Positions 60,087 to 64,000 of a stretch of 64,000 bases of DNA are shown in pieces. The first letter of the stretch is position 1, and every line of letters starts with the position of its first letter. The notes under the pieces are model-generated. The model did not search any database. It was not told the origin of the DNA and saw only the letters and a list, made by a program, of their open reading frames with translations. The translations under genes were made by a program, and so were the position numbers. Origin of the DNA: Pseudo-nitzschia pungens. Taxonomy: Eukaryota > Bacillariophyta > Bacillariophyceae > Bacillariales > Bacillariaceae. Location of the stretch: assembly GCA_037355855.1 (NCBI GenBank), contig CM074758.1, positions 5,801,001 to 5,865,000 on the forward strand, read 5' to 3'.

Positions 60087-61104
60087 TCTTCTTTTCGAGG
60101 TCGTTGATGCGCTTCTGGAGGTCTTCCTCCTTCCGGATGGTGGTTTCCAAGTTCTTGAGCTTGTCGATGGTGGTGTTAAAGGAGTGGGTGTAGAGGTCCC
60201 ATCTGATGTGTTCCAACTTCTCTCGTTGGGAGTGGGTCATGTTGAAGTCCAATATTTCCTTCATTTCTCCTGGTGTGAAACTGGTTGGTGTTTCCACTTG
60301 GTCGCTGCCGCATTCCCAGAGACATTCTGGGAGGTAGCTCTGTAGTTCGGCCATCCGGTTGGCCCAGGCTCTGATGCCATATTTGAGTTCCACTCGCATT
60401 CCTCGCATGAATCTGCGGAGGAGAATATACGAGCGCTTCCCATTGGTGTCATTGCCGAAGATTTTGAGCTTGAGTACATGCATGCATTCCTCCATGACAT
60501 CTTTCCTGTACTCCTCTGAACGGTAGTACTGGGTGAGGGCGTTTGCTACCCTTTTCTTTGGGATTGGAGAATCGATGTCTTCAGTCTCTGTTTCCTCATG
60601 CGATTTTGCCGTGGCATTCGGTTTGGTTTTGTCGGCGTTAGGAGATGTTCCCTTTGCCGTTTCCTTGGAGACTCCCGTGGGAGTGTCCGTGGTGTCCTGC
60701 ACCATTGATAAGAGTATGTTGCTGGCTTGATCGCGTTTTTCAATTTCCTGGATCTTTTTCTGCACCAGTTTGTTGTTGTGGACCTTGTGGTTTGGTTCGG
60801 CAAGGTAGGTCCGAGCGAGTGTTCTCTGGACGAGGGACAGTGCCTCGCCAGAGAGGATCCTTTGTAGGACGTCCAGTTTCTGGTCTCTGTGGAGTTTGTC
60901 ATTGCCAGCAATTTTCTGGTCAAAGTCTCTCTTCCAGATGATGAAGAGTTCTGGTCTCTCAGTACCATTGAGAACTTTCAGGTAGTCGCTGAATGCGATC
61001 CCGCCCTTCTCGCTGTCTACACTCATCTTCACGGCGGTGGCATCTTCTGGCCAGTCCTCCCGAGTGATGTTGAAGGGTTTCAGTTTGGTTCCTTTGGTTG
61101 CCAT
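59866..61104 (-). CDS. gag: Gag capsid frame of element 6
   Basis: 412-residue ORF from MATKGTKLKPFN. The capsid-like part runs to about residue 350 (helices NDLEKKNGGTKK). The last 60 or so residues (after about 60050) overlap the nucleocapsid frame and look like out-of-frame translation. Near identical to 30575-31810 in element 4. Confidence 0.88.
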   Translation of the reverse strand: MATKGTKLKPFNITREDWPEDATAVKMSVDSEKGGIAFSDYLKVLNGTERPELFIIWKRDFDQKIAGNDKLHRDQKLDVLQRILSGEALSLVQRTLARTYLAEPNHKVHNNKLVQKKIQEIEKRDQASNILLSMVQDTTDTPTGVSKETAKGTSPNADKTKPNATAKSHEETETEDIDSPIPKKRVANALTQYYRSEEYRKDVMEECMHVLKLKIFGNDTNGKRSYILLRRFMRGMRVELKYGIRAWANRMAELQSYLPECLWECGSDQVETPTSFTPGEMKEILDFNMTHSQREKLEHIRWDLYTHSFNTTIDKLKNLETTIRKEEDLQKRINDLEKKNGGTKKTPKAASGGGHIEAPYGQQQQAAMQDLWQDPRRQMLETNRRTPQEGKVRPGDHQLAQGALCCKRRVRH

Positions 61105-61174
61105 GGTGGGTTAATCGGTTTTCTATTAAGTTTAGTTTAGTTACACTATTTCTGTTATCTTGTTGCTTTGAGCT

Positions 61175-62950
61175 GGAGCGGTCGGAAATAGAAAAACGTG
61201 CGCACCGCGCGACAGGTTAAGTTTTTTCAAAATGATACGTATGAACTTACCGTACATACTACATATATCAACGTGTGATTTACGTATTAATTATTACGTA
61301 GTAATACGTACCGGTAGAACGAGATAAGTGACGTTCATGAAAAAATCTCCACGATTCAAATTTTAAAAAGGGGGAGCCGGGAAACTAAAAATTGGGGTTT
61401 TTTACTTAACGTACGTAATTAATTAATTACGTACGTAATTAATTAATTACGTACGTAATTAATATTACGTACGATTGGATTTAATTACGTACGATTGAAG
61501 ATTAATTACGTAACTATGTGGCTTGAATAGGTACAGTAGCCAATTTAATGACGCAATAATAATTTAAATATGCCCTTTATCAACATAACACATATGCCTT
61601 TTATTAACGCCTCCAAATTGCTTCAATTTGATGACAAGGACGGTACGCGCCTTTTAAAGTGTCGCTAACAGCCACATATTTGGTACCGTACGTACGTACA
61701 ATCTACGACTTGCACTAGTAAGTGGCTGTCAGCGCCACTTTAAATGGCGCCTGGTTACCCAAGTTGAAGTAGGGGCTAAGATCTTTTTGCGAGAAACGCC
61801 CGTTTAAGTGGCGCTAGAAGTCCTCACCGTACGTAACGTACGTGACGGTACGTACCAATAAGTGGCTGTCAGCGCCACTTTAAATGGCATTGCTGCTTGC
61901 TGTCCCCCCCTGTATTATCGACGCGTTGTATATCGACGCGTTGCTGCTTGCTGTCCCCCCCTGTATTATCGATGCGTTGTATTATTGACGCGTTGCTGCT
62001 TGCTGTCCCCCCCCTGTATTATCGACGCGTTGTATATCGACGCGTTGCTGCTTGCTGTCCCCCCCTGTATTATCGACGCGTTGTATATCGACGCGTTGCT
62101 GCTTGCTGTCCCCCCTGTATTATCGACGCGTTGCTGCTCGCTGCTGCTTGCTGTCCCCCCCCCTGTATTATCGACGCGCGTTGTTGCTGCTTGCTGTCCC
62201 CCCCCCTGTATTATCAACGCACGTTGTTGCTGCTTGCTGTCCCCCCCCCTGTATTATGGATGCGTTGCTGCTGCTTGCTGTCCCCCCTCGTATTAATTTT
62301 TTTCCTACATAAATCGCTGTACAATTTGTACTGGAAAATCAAATTTTTTGATTGGCTCATTCACTCAGCACCTCTATCTGCTTGCTGCTTGCTCCCACTG
62401 GTACGTTTACCACCACTTAAAGAGGCGAAGTGCGAATTGAAGCAATTTGGAGGCTTTAATAAAAGGCTTAAGCCCCCCGCACGTAAACCAGATGGGATAT
62501 TAGTATGTACCTACCGAATAAGTGGCTATCAGCGGCACTTTGAATGGCGCGTATACCTTATACGTCTATAGTAATAGCCTAAGCGCTACATTGATAGGCT
62601 TAAGTACATTTTTTAATGTTATTATCTAATTTATTTACTTAAGATATAAGCCACTTAAGAGCTTAAATGTGAAATTGTGCGTACGTAATTAATTAATTAC
62701 GTACGTAATTAATTAATTACGTGAACCAAAAAACTATTTTTAGTTTCCCGGTTCCCCCTTTTTAAATTTGAATCGTGGAGATTTTTTGTCATGAACGTTA
62801 AGGTTAGTTATCAACGGTTATCAAGTCCTACATATTAATACGTAGATCACACGTTGATATAATATGTAGGATATGTACGCTAAGTTCGTATCATTTTGAA
62901 AAACTTAACGTGCCGCGCATTGCGCGCGTTTTTCTATTTCCGACCGCTCC
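61175..62950 (+). mobile_element. Non-autonomous YR-type element C
   Basis: 1,776 bp with both terminal inverted repeats present: GGAGCGGTCGGAAATAG at the left and CTATTTCCGACCGCTCC at the right, about 250 bp each and roughly 80% alike. The interior has the TTACGTACG array, AGTGGC...GCCACT palindromes and the GC-run minisatellite (about 61890-62300), in the same order as A, but no recombinase gene. It sits in the leader of LTR element 6. Flanks TGAGCT (61169-61174) and TGAACT (62951-62956) may be an imperfect target duplication. Confidence 0.8.
61890..62300 (+). repeat. GC-run minisatellite of element C
   Basis: About ten copies of the CTGTATTATCGACGCG...GCTGCTTGCTG-C(n) unit, some with an extra GTTGTATATCGACGC piece. 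Followed at 62290-62370 by the TACAATTTGTAC/TTGATTGGCTC module and CAGCACCTCTATCTG. Confidence 0.92.
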
Positions 62951-63610
62951 TGAACTGAGCAAGAATGATTGCTCCAGTTCTTCCAGTTTTCAGTTCCAGA
63001 TTAATTTGCTCTCACGATAACTCGTGTTATAACTGATTTTCCCCCTGGTCTGTTCAGTGGTGGGAGTTGTCTTTCTCTTTAGTTCACGGGAATCCTGTGG
63101 TTCCCTGGAGTTGTTTCCGTTTTTATTTTGTGGGATTCGATTCCCGTGGTTCTCCGGCCGTCACCGGGCCGGTCCCACTTCCCGTTGTCCCGTGGGATTA
63201 GTGGTGTTCGGGTATTCATTATATACCTTTCCGGATATCCGTATATTATGGTTTTGGTTGGCATACCCTCTTCGGTCTGTCCATCCACTCAGTGTTGGTC
63301 CAATTAGTCCACTCACTGGATCATGTGTCACTTTTTTGGCACATGTTTTCGTATTTTTTTATTATGTCCTGTTGTCGACCATGGTCCTGTTTAGATCCTT
63401 AGGTGTCTCTGTTGCTGCTGCTGTTCCATCTAATGGAGCTAGCTACTGCTGGGGTCGGTCTTCCTTAGTGCTGCAGACACTGGATATCCTTCTCCCTGTT
63501 TTGCTTCTCTGTGCCTCCATTTTTCGGCAGTCTTTCAATCTCGTCGGTCCCTTGGCCGATCGGTCTCTTTCTGCTCATGGTCATCAGCACTCAGCTTGAT
63601 TTTAAAATCA
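62951..63610 (-). other. 5' leader of LTR element 6
   Basis: Untranslated leader on the minus strand. It starts with the palindrome TGATTTTAAAATCA (63597-63610) directly inside the LTR. ORFs across it (for example 63057-63599 +) are antisense or chance. Element 4 has a shorter version that lacks the central part. Confidence 0.6.
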
Positions 63611-63805
63611 TGCCATACCCCGGGTCTACTAGTGATTAGAAAGTAGTAGTGATATGCAAATTGTGAGCTCTATTGGTTAGTCTATCTGTTACAGTTCTAA
63701 GAGCTCTCCAAGACAATCGGCGATTCCGTCGACTCGCTGATTGTTTTTATCCTTATCCTTAATCCAGTCCTGAGTAGACTCGTGACTGTATTCCGGTGCA
63801 CGGCA
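63611..63805 (-). repeat. 5' LTR of element 6
   Basis: 195 bp. Differs from 56183-56377 at about five positions, mostly transitions (for example CCGGG/CCAGG and CGGCG/CGGTG). Confidence 0.93.
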
Positions 63806-64000
63806 TAGCGGCACTTTAAAAGGCGCATACATCATCCTTGTCATCAAATTGAAGCAATTTGGAGGCTTTAATAAAAGGCTTATGTTTTACATTGATAAAG
63901 GGCATTTTTAAATTATTATTGCGTCCTTAAATCGGCTACTTTACCTATTTAAGCCACATAGTTACATAATTAATCTTCAATCATATGTAATTAATTGCAA
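63806..64000 (-). repeat. Continuation of element B subterminal block
   Basis: TAGCGGCACTTTAAAAGGCGC, then GAAGCAATTTGGAGGCTTTA and CTATTTAAGCCACATAGTTA: the reverse complement of the element A left subterminal region (17430-17590). Truncated by the window end. Confidence 0.82.

Larger units (their letters stand above)
56183..63805 (-). mobile_element. Ty3/gypsy LTR retrotransposon 6 (second family), carrying element C
   Basis: 7,623-bp minus-strand element with two 195-bp LTRs (TGCCATACC...CACGGCA on +) that differ at about five sites, and TSD TAGCG at 56178-56182 and 63806-63810. Minus the 1.8-kb element C in its leader, it is about 5.85 kb. pol is full length; gag is in two frames as in element 4. 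Its leader keeps about 430 bp that element 4 lacks. Confidence 0.93.
51079..64000 (-). mobile_element. YR transposon B (right end beyond window, nested insertions)
   Basis: Left end GGAGCGGTCGGAAATAG at 51079. In inverted orientation relative to A it has terminal repeat, right-type subterminal block, minisatellite (51770-52620), YR gene on the minus strand (53078-55369) and subterminal palindromes (55790-56180). Then, after the 7.6-kb LTR element 6, the left-type subterminal block resumes at 63806 and runs off the window. The sequence at 63806-64000 is the reverse complement of the 17430-17570 region of A, which shows that B continues past element 6. Confidence 0.72.

Noticed and set aside
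63057..63599. 180-codon ORF in the leader of element 6
   Set aside because: Antisense to the element, with no conserved features, and broken in the related leader of element 4.

Overview
The window is eukaryotic, repeat-dense DNA made almost entirely of nested transposable elements. It shows no prokaryotic operons, rRNA or tRNA. The element mix is Ty3/gypsy retrotransposons with a C-H-H-C Gag knuckle, piggyBac-like and Mutator-like transposases with a convergent second gene, and tyrosine-recombinase (YR) elements with the MYWKKAISYFMP block. This fits a stramenopile, most likely a diatom, but that is inference. No clearly single-copy host gene was recognised.

Layout. 1-15130: a piggyBac-like transposase relic (+), split by two young, intact Ty3/gypsy elements (1542-7287 and 7495-13147, TSDs ATGGG and GGCCT), with a convergent accessory gene (13950-15130). 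15558-15800: a small element with hairpin-bearing inverted repeats. 16164-23140: an unknown gene disrupted by YR element A (17062-22968). 23949-46453: what looks like one Mutator-like transposon with two convergent genes (transposase +, unknown gene -). It is invaded by three LTR elements (24165-29606, 30083-35617, 42065-45211) and by a retroposon with a 19-bp TSD (39091-41098). 46470-50480: minisatellites and 160-bp tandem repeats. 51079-64000: YR element B, which carries LTR element 6 (56183-63805), which in turn carries the gene-less YR relative C (61175-62950).

How the parts work. The LTR elements fall into two Ty3/gypsy groups. In every full-length copy gag and pol lie in one frame separated by a single TGA, which suggests recoding. 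Both groups have a perfect palindrome, not a TGG-type primer site, directly after the 5' LTR. Elements 1, 2 and 3 have LTR pairs that look identical, so they are recent; elements 1 and 2 also keep full-length ORFs. Element 5 keeps only gag.

The most novel candidate is the A/B/C family: roughly 250-bp terminal inverted repeats starting GGAGCGGTCGG, arrays of subterminal palindromes, a YR gene (A and B), then a GC-run minisatellite. Known YR elements (Crypton, DIRS, Ngaro) do not normally have this DNA-transposon-like architecture.
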